DNA from: Paenibacillus sp. FSL R5-0341
GTDB lineage: Bacteria > Bacillota > Bacilli > Paenibacillales > Paenibacillaceae
Direction: 5' to 3'
DNA: 64,000 nucleotides
NCBI RefSeq assembly: GCF_037975235.1
Contig: NZ_CP150241.1
Coordinates: 6,200,001-6,264,000, forward strand
In this document: piece after piece, positions 8,551 through 16,908 of the stretch
Layout: the number at the start of each line of letters is the position of its first letter
Numbering within the stretch: position 1 is the first letter of the stretch
Position numbers and translations under genes: made by a program
The notes under the pieces: model-generated
What the model saw: only the letters and a program-made list of their open reading frames with translations
Database searches by the model: none
Told to the model about the DNA's origin: nothing

Positions 8551-9582
8551 CTGAAGAATAATATCACCATGCGGGATATCGCCGACAGGCTCGGGGTCAG
8601 CAGTGTGACCGTCTCGAAAGCATTGAATGATAAAGATGGCGTGAGTGGCGAATTAAAGGAAAAAATTAAAGTGCTTGCTGTTGAAATGGGCTATCGGTAT
8701 AATGCCGCTGCCCGTTCGATGAAGGAAGGCTTAACCCATAATATTGGCGTAATTATCCCGGAGCGTTTTACCGGACCTACGCAGTCGTTCTATGTACGCG
8801 TGTTCCAGCGCATCACCAAACATCTGGAGGAACAGGGCTACTATGGTATTCTGCACATTCTGAATGTGGAGGATGAGGAAGAGTTAACACTGCCCAAGCT
8901 GTACAGCGACAACAAGGTCGATGGTTTCATCGTGCTCGGACAGATCAGCAAAGAGTATATTGAACTGGTGCGATCGATGGAAGTTCCCAAAATGTTCCTC
9001 GACTTCTACGATGAACATTCGGATATCGATTCTGTCGTTACCGATAACTTTTACGCTGCCTATGAGCTGACGAACTATCTGGTTCAGCAGGGCCACCGTA
9101 ACATTGCTTATGTGGGGAACCTGTATTCCACGAGCAGCATCCAGGATCGATTCCTGGGGTATTATAAATCCTTGCTGGAGCATCAGTTGCCGATGAATCC
9201 AGAACTGGTTCTGAATGATCGGGATGACCGGGGTACGTTTATTGAGATTGATCTGCCGGAGCAACTGCCAACGGCCTTTGTATGCAACTGTGATCAGGTC
9301 GCTCATCTGCTCGTTCAGAAACTGACTTCCATGGATATTCAGGTGCCTGGTCAATGCTCTGTTGTTGGTTTTGATAATGATATCTATGCCACGCTCTCCG
9401 ATCCCAAGCTGACAACCGTCGAAGTGGATGTGGAACAGATGGCGCGTACGGCCGTCCAGTCGATGCTCAAAAAGGTCGACAACCCGAACCGCAGCTTCGG
9501 CCGTGTACACGTGAAAGGCAACATCATCTATCGTGACTCGGTGAGTGCTGTGTCTGCCTCATCAGATTCTTTGGATGTCTGA
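8551..9582 (+). CDS. LacI-family transcriptional regulator
   Basis: About 343 residues. The N-terminal helix-turn-helix reads MRDIADRLGVSSVTVSKALN and is followed by a periplasmic-binding-protein-like sensor domain. The open frame reaches back to 8473. I chose CTG at 8551 because AAGGAGG (8536-8542) stands eight bases before it and the LacI domain begins at once; ATG 8569 is the next in-frame alternative. It lies 185 bases behind the phosphorylase gene and ends at a clear terminator. It is the obvious candidate to bind the dyads in the divergent promoter region. Inducer unknown, probably a manno-oligosaccharide. Confidence 0.88.
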   Translation: MKNNITMRDIADRLGVSSVTVSKALNDKDGVSGELKEKIKVLAVEMGYRYNAAARSMKEGLTHNIGVIIPERFTGPTQSFYVRVFQRITKHLEEQGYYGILHILNVEDEEELTLPKLYSDNKVDGFIVLGQISKEYIELVRSMEVPKMFLDFYDEHSDIDSVVTDNFYAAYELTNYLVQQGHRNIAYVGNLYSTSSIQDRFLGYYKSLLEHQLPMNPELVLNDRDDRGTFIEIDLPEQLPTAFVCNCDQVAHLLVQKLTSMDIQVPGQCSVVGFDNDIYATLSDPKLTTVEVDVEQMARTAVQSMLKKVDNPNRSFGRVHVKGNIIYRDSVSAVSASSDSLDV

Positions 9583-9611
9583 ACTATAGAATTAAATAAA
9601 CGAACACAGAT

Positions 9612-9643
9612 GACTGGCCTCTATCTTACTGGCCAGTCTTTTC
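9612..9643 (+). terminator. Intrinsic terminator after LacI gene
   Basis: Eight-base perfect stem GACTGGCC/GGCCAGTC with an 11-base loop and a TTTTC tail, 29 bases after the LacI stop codon. Confidence 0.85.
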
Positions 9644-9657
9644 TGATGCATTGGGGC

Positions 9658-10335
9658 TTAAGGACGGCGACGATCTGTTGAATCCCTCAAAAATGTAGTC
9701 GTTCTCCAAATTGAGAGAATGAGGATCAGCTCATACACATTGGTTAATGTTCCGGTTTCCACTGGCAGGGAGATTAACTGCCCTACAAACAACAACGCAG
9801 TTCCAACAAACAGCCATACCCATTTATGTTTGAAAAGAACGATCAGGCTAACAAGTAACAGCACAATCCCAACGATGATCACCATCATCGGCGGACCTCC
9901 ATGACCTTCTGCCATATATCTCAGTACTCCATACTCTTCTATAACCTTGAGATTTTTAACCTCGGATAAAGTAAAGCCTACAATCTGGTAGATAACCAGA
10001 CCTAATGTGATCAGCCATGCTGCCACACTCGTTATACTTCTATTTGCAAACTTGGCACCTGAACTACGCAAAATATGATAGCTAACAAGAACAAGGGTAG
10101 GGGTAGCGAAGGCATGTAACCAAAATCGAAGGTTACTAAGAACGATTAACAATTCCCCTTCCCCTATCAACTTACCTAGAGCAATAATTCCATTGTCATA
10201 TGCCAAACTGAACGCTACCAATAGCTGAAAACTGGAATACGCGAGCCATTGCTTCCTTTGGGTCAAATCGACGGCCATCCGAACAACAAGTATTAAATAA
10301 ACAAGAGTAAGTGCGGAGTATATCCATACATCCAA
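9658..10335 (-). CDS. Unknown multi-pass membrane protein
   Basis: 225 residues with about seven hydrophobic segments, starting with MDVWIYSALTLVYLILVVRM and ending in a short basic tail (TTFLRDSTDRRRP). I do not recognise the family. It has its own reading frame between two terminators and no operon partner. The upstream AT-rich region may hold its promoter but no clear -35/-10 pair stands out. Function unknown. Confidence 0.7.
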   Translation of the reverse strand: MDVWIYSALTLVYLILVVRMAVDLTQRKQWLAYSSFQLLVAFSLAYDNGIIALGKLIGEGELLIVLSNLRFWLHAFATPTLVLVSYHILRSSGAKFANRSITSVAAWLITLGLVIYQIVGFTLSEVKNLKVIEEYGVLRYMAEGHGGPPMMVIIVGIVLLLVSLIVLFKHKWVWLFVGTALLFVGQLISLPVETGTLTNVYELILILSIWRTTTFLRDSTDRRRP

Positions 10336-10659
10336 GCTGCTTCACCATCCTTATTGGTCAATTCTAGCAATTATATTTACCGGTAAGTAAAATTACAAGG
10401 ATTACCTGTATAAATGGTTAATTTGTCATAAATTACTCACAAAGGGAATGAAGATAAATATCAATTTACAACGTTTACCCGGAAGACCAACACATGCAGT
10501 AGATGGAGATGTTCCCCCCTAACAAGGAGTCACTTTTCAAACGGCCACCAAACTGTATATGGAGCTAAATTATATAAAAAGAGCACCCCCGGCTATCGTA
10601 GCTGCAGGAGCACTCTTTTCCTTGTTTGAAGAATGAAAAAGCAACAGGTTACTCTGATA
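10336..10659. other. Intergenic region with a weak hairpin
   Basis: 324 bases without a credible gene. AAAAGAG (10577-10583) and CTCTTTT (10613-10619) enclose a GCTA-TCG-TAGC hairpin and probably end the pectate lyase transcript arriving from the right. The rest is AT-rich and presumably contains the promoter of the membrane protein gene at 9658. Confidence 0.5.
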
Positions 10660-12087
10660 TCAATAACTTGTCTTCAACCAATTGTCCTTGGACCAAGTCA
10701 GTTTACCCGAACCCGCGCCATTGGAAGCTGTGAGGCGTGCATTCAGCGTGGATGGATCATCTGTGGTATAGCTGTAAGGAAGTGTCGAGAAGCCGTTCCA
10801 GGAAAACGATTTTACCACGGCCGGGATTGGCGCCAACGGGCTGCCAGACGTATCACTGCTTCCACGGAATGAGCTGCCATCCAAAGAATACATGGTATCG
10901 CTCACTCTGATTTTGCCGGTATACGTTGGATCTGCCGGATCGGTCTGATTGTTGCGAACAGGGTACAGCACGTCCTTAATGACTGATTTCTCAACCAAGA
11001 CGGCCCCGCTCTCCGTAGAGATTGCCCCGTTACCAATAATATCGAACTTATAGCCTTTGGATGCAATCGCTGTTGCCATCGCCGTTGTAATTTTGGCTTT
11101 AGCCGCACGTGCACCTGTCGAATCCATCACGATGTTATACGCATGTGCGTTTCCTCCACGAAGGCGTGGCATCCGGTCCTGAATATCTTTGTACAAGTTA
11201 TGGTGCAGCGTCATGGACAGGTTGGCATTAGCCGACTCCAAGCTGGTCGAACCAACCAGATGTCCTTTCTTTTGCGGTCCAGAGATCGCGATAATATCGG
11301 CTTTGCTGAGACCTACAGCACTGCTACGCAGGTAGTTGTACATGGGATAGGAAGCCTTATTTGCTTCCAATTCGTTAATCTGCTGGGTAACCCAGCTGTT
11401 CGAGCTGCCGTCATCCCCTTTGAAGAGGGACCAGGAGATGGTCACGCCGCTGGTTCCTTTTTTCGAATCGACGAGTCCGTCATAGGCTTTATTGAATGTG
11501 CAGTGATCAATCCATACGTTGCTATTCTCCTCCAGGGTAATGTAATCCCAATCGTTCTTGTCGTAATCGCCTTTGGTGGATTCATCCCACTCCCATAACT
11601 CATCAAATTCCAGGTTACGGATGATGACATTCGAGCTTCGTTTCACGCTGATCGCAGCGTGTTTGATCTTGGAGCCATTGGCGGAGAAAATTGTGAGTCC
11701 ATTGAAACCGTCAATCGTGAGCTTGCTGACACCGGTCTGTTTCAATACGGGATGCGTCAGCGCATCATTATGCTTGGCAAAAGGAGAAGTCTGCGCTGCG
11801 CTCGGAATTTCATTCCATCCCAGATTCAGATCGTTCATGATCTCAACGACTTTGACGCCGGAGTTCTTTTTCAGAGCCAGTGCCAGATCAGTCGCATTAT
11901 ACACTTTCTTATACGTGGCTGTGTTCGATTCGCTAACGATGCCGCCACCCGCGTTACCTTGGGAGAAGCCTGTGAGATTGTAGTCTGCGTTGCCCGCTGC
12001 CTGCACACTTGCCGGTCCGGACAATAATGTTAGCCCCAATGTTAGAGCCAAGGCTGCGCTGCACCAGCTTCGAAATGTAGTTTTCAT
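10660..12087 (-). CDS. Secreted pectate lyase, family PL1
   Basis: 475 residues from ATG 12087, which has GGGAGG ten bases upstream; the frame continues to 12138 but without a matching site. A Sec signal peptide (MKTTFRSWCSAALALTLGLT, cleavage after VQAA) predicts export. The parallel beta-helix family PL1 is recognisable from NVWIDHCTFNKAYDG, which includes the vWiDHc signature, and from DRMPRLRGGNAH, which holds the catalytic Arg. It cleaves polygalacturonate by beta-elimination, usually Ca2+ dependent. A perfect cre site upstream indicates carbon catabolite control. Confidence 0.92.
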   Translation of the reverse strand: MKTTFRSWCSAALALTLGLTLLSGPASVQAAGNADYNLTGFSQGNAGGGIVSESNTATYKKVYNATDLALALKKNSGVKVVEIMNDLNLGWNEIPSAAQTSPFAKHNDALTHPVLKQTGVSKLTIDGFNGLTIFSANGSKIKHAAISVKRSSNVIIRNLEFDELWEWDESTKGDYDKNDWDYITLEENSNVWIDHCTFNKAYDGLVDSKKGTSGVTISWSLFKGDDGSSNSWVTQQINELEANKASYPMYNYLRSSAVGLSKADIIAISGPQKKGHLVGSTSLESANANLSMTLHHNLYKDIQDRMPRLRGGNAHAYNIVMDSTGARAAKAKITTAMATAIASKGYKFDIIGNGAISTESGAVLVEKSVIKDVLYPVRNNQTDPADPTYTGKIRVSDTMYSLDGSSFRGSSDTSGSPLAPIPAVVKSFSWNGFSTLPYSYTTDDPSTLNARLTASNGAGSGKLTWSKDNWLKTSY

Positions 12088-12174
12088 GGAATTCATTCCT
12101 CCCGAAATATGATGATTACATTCGTCCATCGCTGCCATACCATGTTACGAAGGACATGTTCTCAATGTAAATGT

Positions 12175-12188
12175 TGTAAGCGATTACA
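12175..12188 (-). promoter_or_regulatory. cre site (CcpA) before pectate lyase
   Basis: TGTAAGCGATTACA matches the catabolite-responsive-element consensus TGWAANCGNTNWCA at every defined position. It lies 88 bases upstream of the start codon and overlaps a plausible TTGTTG-17-TACATT promoter on the minus strand. Confidence 0.75.
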
Positions 12189-12341
12189 ACAATAATCCCT
12201 ATCTCACATTCAGGAAGGAAATGCCGATGTCGCAAGGATTTGTACTGTAACTAACCTTGAATCGTACGGAGTTAACTTGGGAAGTAAGGTTTCAGGGATA
12301 TATCACGGCAACAAGAAAATGTCAGATGGGATGAAACCAAA

Positions 12342-12374
12342 AAAGCAGGACTGCATCTGCCGCAGACCTGCTCG
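12342..12374 (-). terminator. Intrinsic terminator after DUF2179 gene
   Basis: On the minus strand AGCAGG...CCTGCT encloses an inner CTGC/GCAG stem and is followed by TTTTTT, immediately after the stop codon at 12378. Confidence 0.85.
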
Positions 12375-12377
12375 ATT

Positions 12378-12893
12378 TTACTTTTTGATGGAACGTGTCC
12401 AGAAGCCGCCATGGAACTGTTTGGGCTCTACGGTAATGACAAATGCTTTGGGGTCCAGATCGAGAATCGTCTGATAGAGCAATTTCTGGTTTTTACGTTT
12501 TGCCAGAATCTCCATGACGAGCCGATCTCCATCACGTCCACTGCCGACCCAAGCGGTAACACCATACCCTTTATCCCGTAGGGCATTCGCAACATTGCCG
12601 CCCATCTGGTTACAGATGACTTTAACGGTAACGTAACCGAGTGCAATCTTTTCTTCAATCCAGGCTCCGAGCAACACACCAAGTCCGTAACCCACCGCGT
12701 ATACGATTAAGGCAGAAGGCTGAGTCAGATATTTGAGCACCAGATTAAGACCAAGCACATAGATCACAATCTCACCCATGCTGATCAGTGCGGCGATATA
12801 TTTCTGTCCTTTGAGTGTCAGAATCATCCGGAGTGTATAAGCCGATACGTACACAATCTGGATCAAAAAGATAAATACCAATATTTTAAACAA
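12378..12893 (-). CDS. DUF2179 / UPF0316 membrane protein
   Basis: 171 residues from the TTG at 12893, chosen because AAAGAGGG lies seven bases upstream and because UPF0316 proteins begin with a short lead into the first helix. An ATG 51 bases further upstream is in frame but has no ribosome site. Three N-terminal membrane segments (FKILVFIFLIQIVYVSAYTL onward) precede a cytoplasmic DUF2179 domain (GYVTVKVICNQMGGNVANAL). Function of the family is unknown; the C-terminal domain is related to that of YitT-type proteins. Confidence 0.85.
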   Translation of the reverse strand: MFKILVFIFLIQIVYVSAYTLRMILTLKGQKYIAALISMGEIVIYVLGLNLVLKYLTQPSALIVYAVGYGLGVLLGAWIEEKIALGYVTVKVICNQMGGNVANALRDKGYGVTAWVGSGRDGDRLVMEILAKRKNQKLLYQTILDLDPKAFVITVEPKQFHGGFWTRSIKK

Positions 12894-13240
12894 TCGTAAT
12901 CCCTCTTTCCTGGCCCTCACAACGGAATCGGCCCTTTGCTGCATATACTCGACGATTTCGTTTCATCTATACTTCCTGTACGTTCGCTCTATCTCCATCA
13001 TTGGACGTTATACCCTCATTCTAAACGGTTGGATGTAAATCCGTAGGCATTTTCTGCTCTTCGGCATGCCGGAACTGCCATTATAGAACCGTTTGTACCG
13101 ATTATCAACCCGGCGGAGGTCCCAGGGTCGAAAACAGGGGTCTGTGAATATGCTGTATCATCATTAAGCCGAGCACGATCGCCACAGGATAACGGGTCAG
13201 AACCAGGATGGATGGGTCAAAACAAAAAGGGGGTACCGTC
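12894..13240. other. Intergenic region, no supported gene
   Basis: 347 bases between two divergent genes. A minus-strand frame (13242 to 13105) ends in a hydrophobic LVLTRYPVAIVLGLMMIQHI stretch but has no ribosome binding site and overlaps the LeuDH start, so I do not call it. The promoters of both flanking genes must lie here; none is obvious. Confidence 0.4.
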
Positions 13241-14449
13241 ATGCAGCTATGGCAGGAGATGGAGCGGGAAGGCATGGAGGAACTCATTTTTTGCCATGAT
13301 GCAGATAGTGGATTGAGGGCAGTCATTGCCATTCACAGCACGGCCCTTGGACCTGCGCTGGGCGGATGCCGCTACTGGACGTATGTGTCCGAGGAAGAGG
13401 CCGTTCGGGATGCCGTGAAACTTGCCAAAGGCATGACGTACAAAAATGCAATCTCCGGACTGCCGTATGGTGGCGGGAAAGCGGTCATATGGAATGAGCC
13501 TTTTGTGAAAGATGCGGCACCGGATGATGGTAGTTTCGGGTCTGTTAGTGGTGAGCAGGTCGCTGGATATCTAGGGGTAGAGCAGCAAAAGAGCGCTGTC
13601 ACAGAACGGGAAATCGTCGCTGATGAGATGACGCATCCACAAGATAAAAGTCTGGATACGGACGTATCCAAGCGGGCGCAGCGCTTTCGCGCACTGGGCC
13701 GTTGTCTGGAGCGGCTGAACGGACGGTACGTGACCGGTCTAGATCTGGGTACCACGGCGACAGACATGGACCAGATCCGACTGGAGACCGCACATGTGAC
13801 GGACACCACGGGTTCGCTTGGGGCGCAGGATGACTTCACTGCCGAGATGACCGCCTATGGCGTACACATCGGCATTGTGACCTCGCTGCGCCAGCAAGGC
13901 ATTGCATCTTTGCAGGGCATTCCCGTTGCTGTCCAGGGACTGGGCAAGGTCGGGTATGCCCTGTGCCGTTACCTGCATGCAGCCGGGGCACGGCTGATTG
14001 TGGCAGACGTTGTACCGGAGCGTGTACAACGTGCCCTTGTGCAGTTCAGCGGCGCCATCTCGGCCGATCCGGCCCATATTCACGCCGCTGATTGCAAGGT
14101 GTTCGCCCCCTGTGCCCTAGGGGGCGTACTGACCCCGGCAACGGTGGAGGAGCTGCGCTGCTCCATCGTTGCCGGGGCGGCCAACAACCAGCTGAGTGAA
14201 CGACAGCTGGTTGCAGGCCGCATGCAGGCGCGCGGCATCCTGTACGCGCCTGATTATGTGCTCAACGCAGGCGGAATCATCTCCACCGCCTACGAGCTGG
14301 AAGGCGCCGGGCCTGACCTGATCCGCCAAAAGGTGGCGGGGATTGCAGGCACGCTAAGCAAGGTATACGCAGAAGCTACGCAATCTGCGATCTCCACAGC
14401 CGATGCAGCCGATCGGCTTGCGGAATCCATCCTCCGATCAGGCCAATAA
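13241..14449 (+). CDS. Leucine dehydrogenase-like enzyme with insertion
   Basis: 402 residues from ATG 13241 (AAAGGGGG upstream); MQLWQEMEREGMEELIFCHD resembles leucine dehydrogenase N-termini. The Glu/Leu/Phe/Val dehydrogenase active site is intact: Lys68 in MTYKNA, Lys80 in GGGKAV, the Asp of LDLGTT, and a GLGKVGYALC nucleotide-binding fold. The enzyme would reversibly deaminate branched-chain L-amino acids with NAD+. Unusually, about 53 residues are inserted between VIWNEP and FRALGR (roughly residues 89-145), a segment rich in Asp, Glu, Ser and Gln. The active-site Asp is therefore shifted from the usual position near 115 to 168. Confidence 0.85.
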   Translation: MQLWQEMEREGMEELIFCHDADSGLRAVIAIHSTALGPALGGCRYWTYVSEEEAVRDAVKLAKGMTYKNAISGLPYGGGKAVIWNEPFVKDAAPDDGSFGSVSGEQVAGYLGVEQQKSAVTEREIVADEMTHPQDKSLDTDVSKRAQRFRALGRCLERLNGRYVTGLDLGTTATDMDQIRLETAHVTDTTGSLGAQDDFTAEMTAYGVHIGIVTSLRQQGIASLQGIPVAVQGLGKVGYALCRYLHAAGARLIVADVVPERVQRALVQFSGAISADPAHIHAADCKVFAPCALGGVLTPATVEELRCSIVAGAANNQLSERQLVAGRMQARGILYAPDYVLNAGGIISTAYELEGAGPDLIRQKVAGIAGTLSKVYAEATQSAISTADAADRLAESILRSGQ

Positions 14450-14610
14450 AAAATAATGTGTCCCACCCTGCCATCTAAGTATAATCATACCACCAACACA
14501 TTCCCCACCCTCTAACGTTAAAAGCTATAGCATATCTGGAACTTATCATGGGCTTCGCTGGATTTCGATATTCCGACGTGCTGAAAGAGAGCCTCACTGC
14601 TTCCTCCATG

Positions 14611-14805
14611 CTAACGAACCTGATACACGTTATTAGCCCCTTTTAGCATGATTCTAATATCTAACGAGTCTCAGACACGTTATTGTGCCTGGATTGGTCC
14701 TTTTTCAAGCTAAATAGCTACTTTTTCGAAGGATAGCGTTCCTGAGGTTCGTTAGAATTTATTTTTCAGATTTTTACCCTGAATAGGTTGTCTCAGGTTC
14801 GTTCG
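14611..14805. repeat. TTCGTTAG repeat cluster 1 (F-F-R-R)
   Basis: Four units of about 23 bases: forward CTAACGAACCTGATACACGT (14611), forward CTAACGAGTCTCAGACACGT (14661), and two reverse units ending GGTTCGTTAG (14733-14755) and GGTTCGTTCG (14783-14805). The consensus is CTAACGAA-CTSAGACACGTT. The same forward-forward-reverse-reverse layout occurs at 61369-61562. Confidence 0.75.
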
Positions 14806-14844
14806 CGCTGCGGACAAGGAGATCTCTGCTGAAGTATCTCTATC

Positions 14845-14889
14845 AAAAAGAGCTAACCTAGACATAAATGTCCCGGTTAGCTCTTTTTT
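14845..14889 (+). terminator. Intrinsic terminator
   Basis: AAAAAGAGCTAACC and GGTTAGCTCTTTTT form a perfect 14-base stem followed by a T run. It stands 400 bases after the leucine dehydrogenase stop and may end that transcript. Confidence 0.8.
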
Positions 14890-15239
14890 TAACTCTTTTT
14901 AGCTCTTTTTAGCCCTTCTTAGCACTCTTAACTCTTCTGGACTCTTATCACGTCGTCCTTCTACTTTCTAATCCCTTATCGCTTTGGTTCTTGTTCTTGT
15001 TCTTGGTACTTTGATTCTTTGGCTCTTTATTCATCATTCTCGGTGTCTAATTCATGCTTCTCTGATGCAGCGTACTCTAATCTCTTACTTCTCTAGAACG
15101 TTGACCCTTAGACACACCTGTTCCAATCGTTCTCTGCACGGATTACATTGAGTTTTCTTGTAACTATCGCTCTCATTGCATTCGCTCTCTTGTTCGTTCC
15201 TCATTTCTTTCTTTTACTCTTTTATTCTATTGCAACTTC

Positions 15240-16907
15240 TTAAACTGCAACCGACCTCTTACCCGGTACCTTCTTCTCCCGATACAGCAGCGTCCATAGC
15301 AACACATTCGCTACGATCAGTAGCGCACCATAGATCCATACGCCCCCCGATACCGAGCGGAAAAAGACATGGACTCCCCATAGCATGGCAAGCACAGGGA
15401 GGGCGGCAAATACATACCAGCCATCACTTTGCTGCGCTACACTGAAGGATTGGGAGAACGGCGGCTTACGCAGCAACAATTTGCCTGCCAGTGGGACAAG
15501 AGCGGTCGCCGTCAACAAAATTATCGCGATATCCGGCAGTATTCGTGATCCGAATGTCCAGGTAAACAGAACGGCATTCGCCAGAAATATAGGCAGGAAC
15601 ATGTTGCACAAGAATGCCTTCAGAGCGCCTTTGTATAACGCGCTATCATTTGCCATCGGTGCAGCGCGAAAGGTCCAAAACGCCTTATATTGTCCCGAAA
15701 ATTTCAGCATGACCACAACCGTTACAACCAGCATCAGCACGATATAAAAGGTGTATACAAACGAACTTTGCCTAAATTCCGCCCAGGTAGAAGATTGCAA
15801 TTCGGTAAACCAAAATACATAAGGTAAGACAAAGGATAAACCAAGCGATGGATACACCTTCAGCTTGAATTCCCGTTCATTACGCATCATGCTGGCTGAC
15901 AGACGGAAGCAAGCTTGTTCCTCTCTGGAACGACTGACCACCTTGGAGATCAACCGATCCCATCTTCCGCGTCTGCGTCCAGAGGACTGACCCGAATGTG
16001 CCATTTTCTCCAAATACAATTCAAAGGAAGGCATAAGCTTCACATAAACGATCATACTCACCACCGGAACCAGGACTGCCAATGCTGTGAACGTATAGAT
16101 CCACACATTACCGCCCCCTGCAAATAACCATTCATATGCCGCCGCATACCATAACGGAGGCAACAGCAACTGCCACCAAGCCGGTGTAAATACCATACCA
16201 AAGTCAATGATGCTGAACGAACGGATGACCAGCTGATAACCGATTGCAATCCCCACCGAGAGCAGAATCTGCACCATGTTGATCATATCCTTCAGCTTCT
16301 CTCCATCCAGAAACCTCATCATGAACAGATAGATCAGGGACGTTGTCACCAAAATCAGCATATTGATTAGAATCAGTTCTACAAGGAAAATCAGAAAGAA
16401 TCCGATCCCATGCGTCACCAACGCGGCAATTAGCGGTATACCGGTTAATGAACCCGTCAGCAATAGCAGATAAACGCCTGCATGGATGGCTCGGGCCATA
16501 CCTACCGTTCGCCCATTAACAGGCTTGGTCATAATAATATTACGATCCCGAATGTCCAGCAGTACGGAGGAAAAATCCGAGATCATGGACGTCATGATCA
16601 TAAACATTAAGATGCCAAACACAAGACCCATCTGAAGCATGAAATGCCCCGTATCCCAGACGATGAAGGGAACCATCATCAGTCCCATTAATCCATACAA
16701 CCACAGGGAACGAAGAAACTGATTACCTTCCTTGCGCTCTTTTTTCCCTGAATTGTTGGACAAAATGGTAGGTACTCTGCGTTGATCCATCTGGAATTTC
16801 ACTCGTAGAATCAGGCGCAGCACATCATAATCCGCCCCTGTTCTAGCGATGAGCGGACGAAAGCGATCCAGAATCTTGAGTGTGCGGAAGTCGGAGGATT
16901 CCTCCAT
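15240..16907 (-). CDS. ABC exporter permease subunit
   Basis: 555 residues from ATG 16907, which has GGAGG nine bases upstream inside the end of the ATPase gene; the longer frame to 16964 would overlap that gene. Around twelve hydrophobic segments with a central basic cytoplasmic loop (SSGRRRGRWDRLISKVVSRS). It resembles large ABC-2-type permeases of Bacillota with unknown cargo. It directly follows and is translationally coupled to the ATPase gene. Substrate not predictable. Confidence 0.85.
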   Translation of the reverse strand: MEESSDFRTLKILDRFRPLIARTGADYDVLRLILRVKFQMDQRRVPTILSNNSGKKERKEGNQFLRSLWLYGLMGLMMVPFIVWDTGHFMLQMGLVFGILMFMIMTSMISDFSSVLLDIRDRNIIMTKPVNGRTVGMARAIHAGVYLLLLTGSLTGIPLIAALVTHGIGFFLIFLVELILINMLILVTTSLIYLFMMRFLDGEKLKDMINMVQILLSVGIAIGYQLVIRSFSIIDFGMVFTPAWWQLLLPPLWYAAAYEWLFAGGGNVWIYTFTALAVLVPVVSMIVYVKLMPSFELYLEKMAHSGQSSGRRRGRWDRLISKVVSRSREEQACFRLSASMMRNEREFKLKVYPSLGLSFVLPYVFWFTELQSSTWAEFRQSSFVYTFYIVLMLVVTVVVMLKFSGQYKAFWTFRAAPMANDSALYKGALKAFLCNMFLPIFLANAVLFTWTFGSRILPDIAIILLTATALVPLAGKLLLRKPPFSQSFSVAQQSDGWYVFAALPVLAMLWGVHVFFRSVSGGVWIYGALLIVANVLLWTLLYREKKVPGKRSVAV

Positions 16908-16908
16908 A

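Larger units (their letters stand above)
14450..15239. other. Long intergenic region with repeats and Py-rich tract
   Basis: 790 bases without a gene. It holds a repeat cluster of four units (14611-14805) and an intrinsic terminator (14845-14889). After that comes a stretch of about 350 bases rich in T and C on the plus strand, with slipped AGCTCTTTTT units and a triple TTCTTG repeat near 14988-15006. The Py-rich part would be the purine-rich 3' end of the leftward ABC exporter transcript. Confidence 0.6.

Noticed and set aside
13208..13240. Upstream ATG for LeuDH at 13208
   Set aside because: No ribosome site; family N-terminus and AAAGGGGG support 13241.
13105..13242. Minus-strand frame with a hydrophobic stretch near LeuDH
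   Set aside because: No ribosome binding site and overlap with the LeuDH start; short and unrecognised.
14611..14805. CRISPR array
   Set aside because: Only four diverged units in mixed orientation, irregular spacing and no cas genes.
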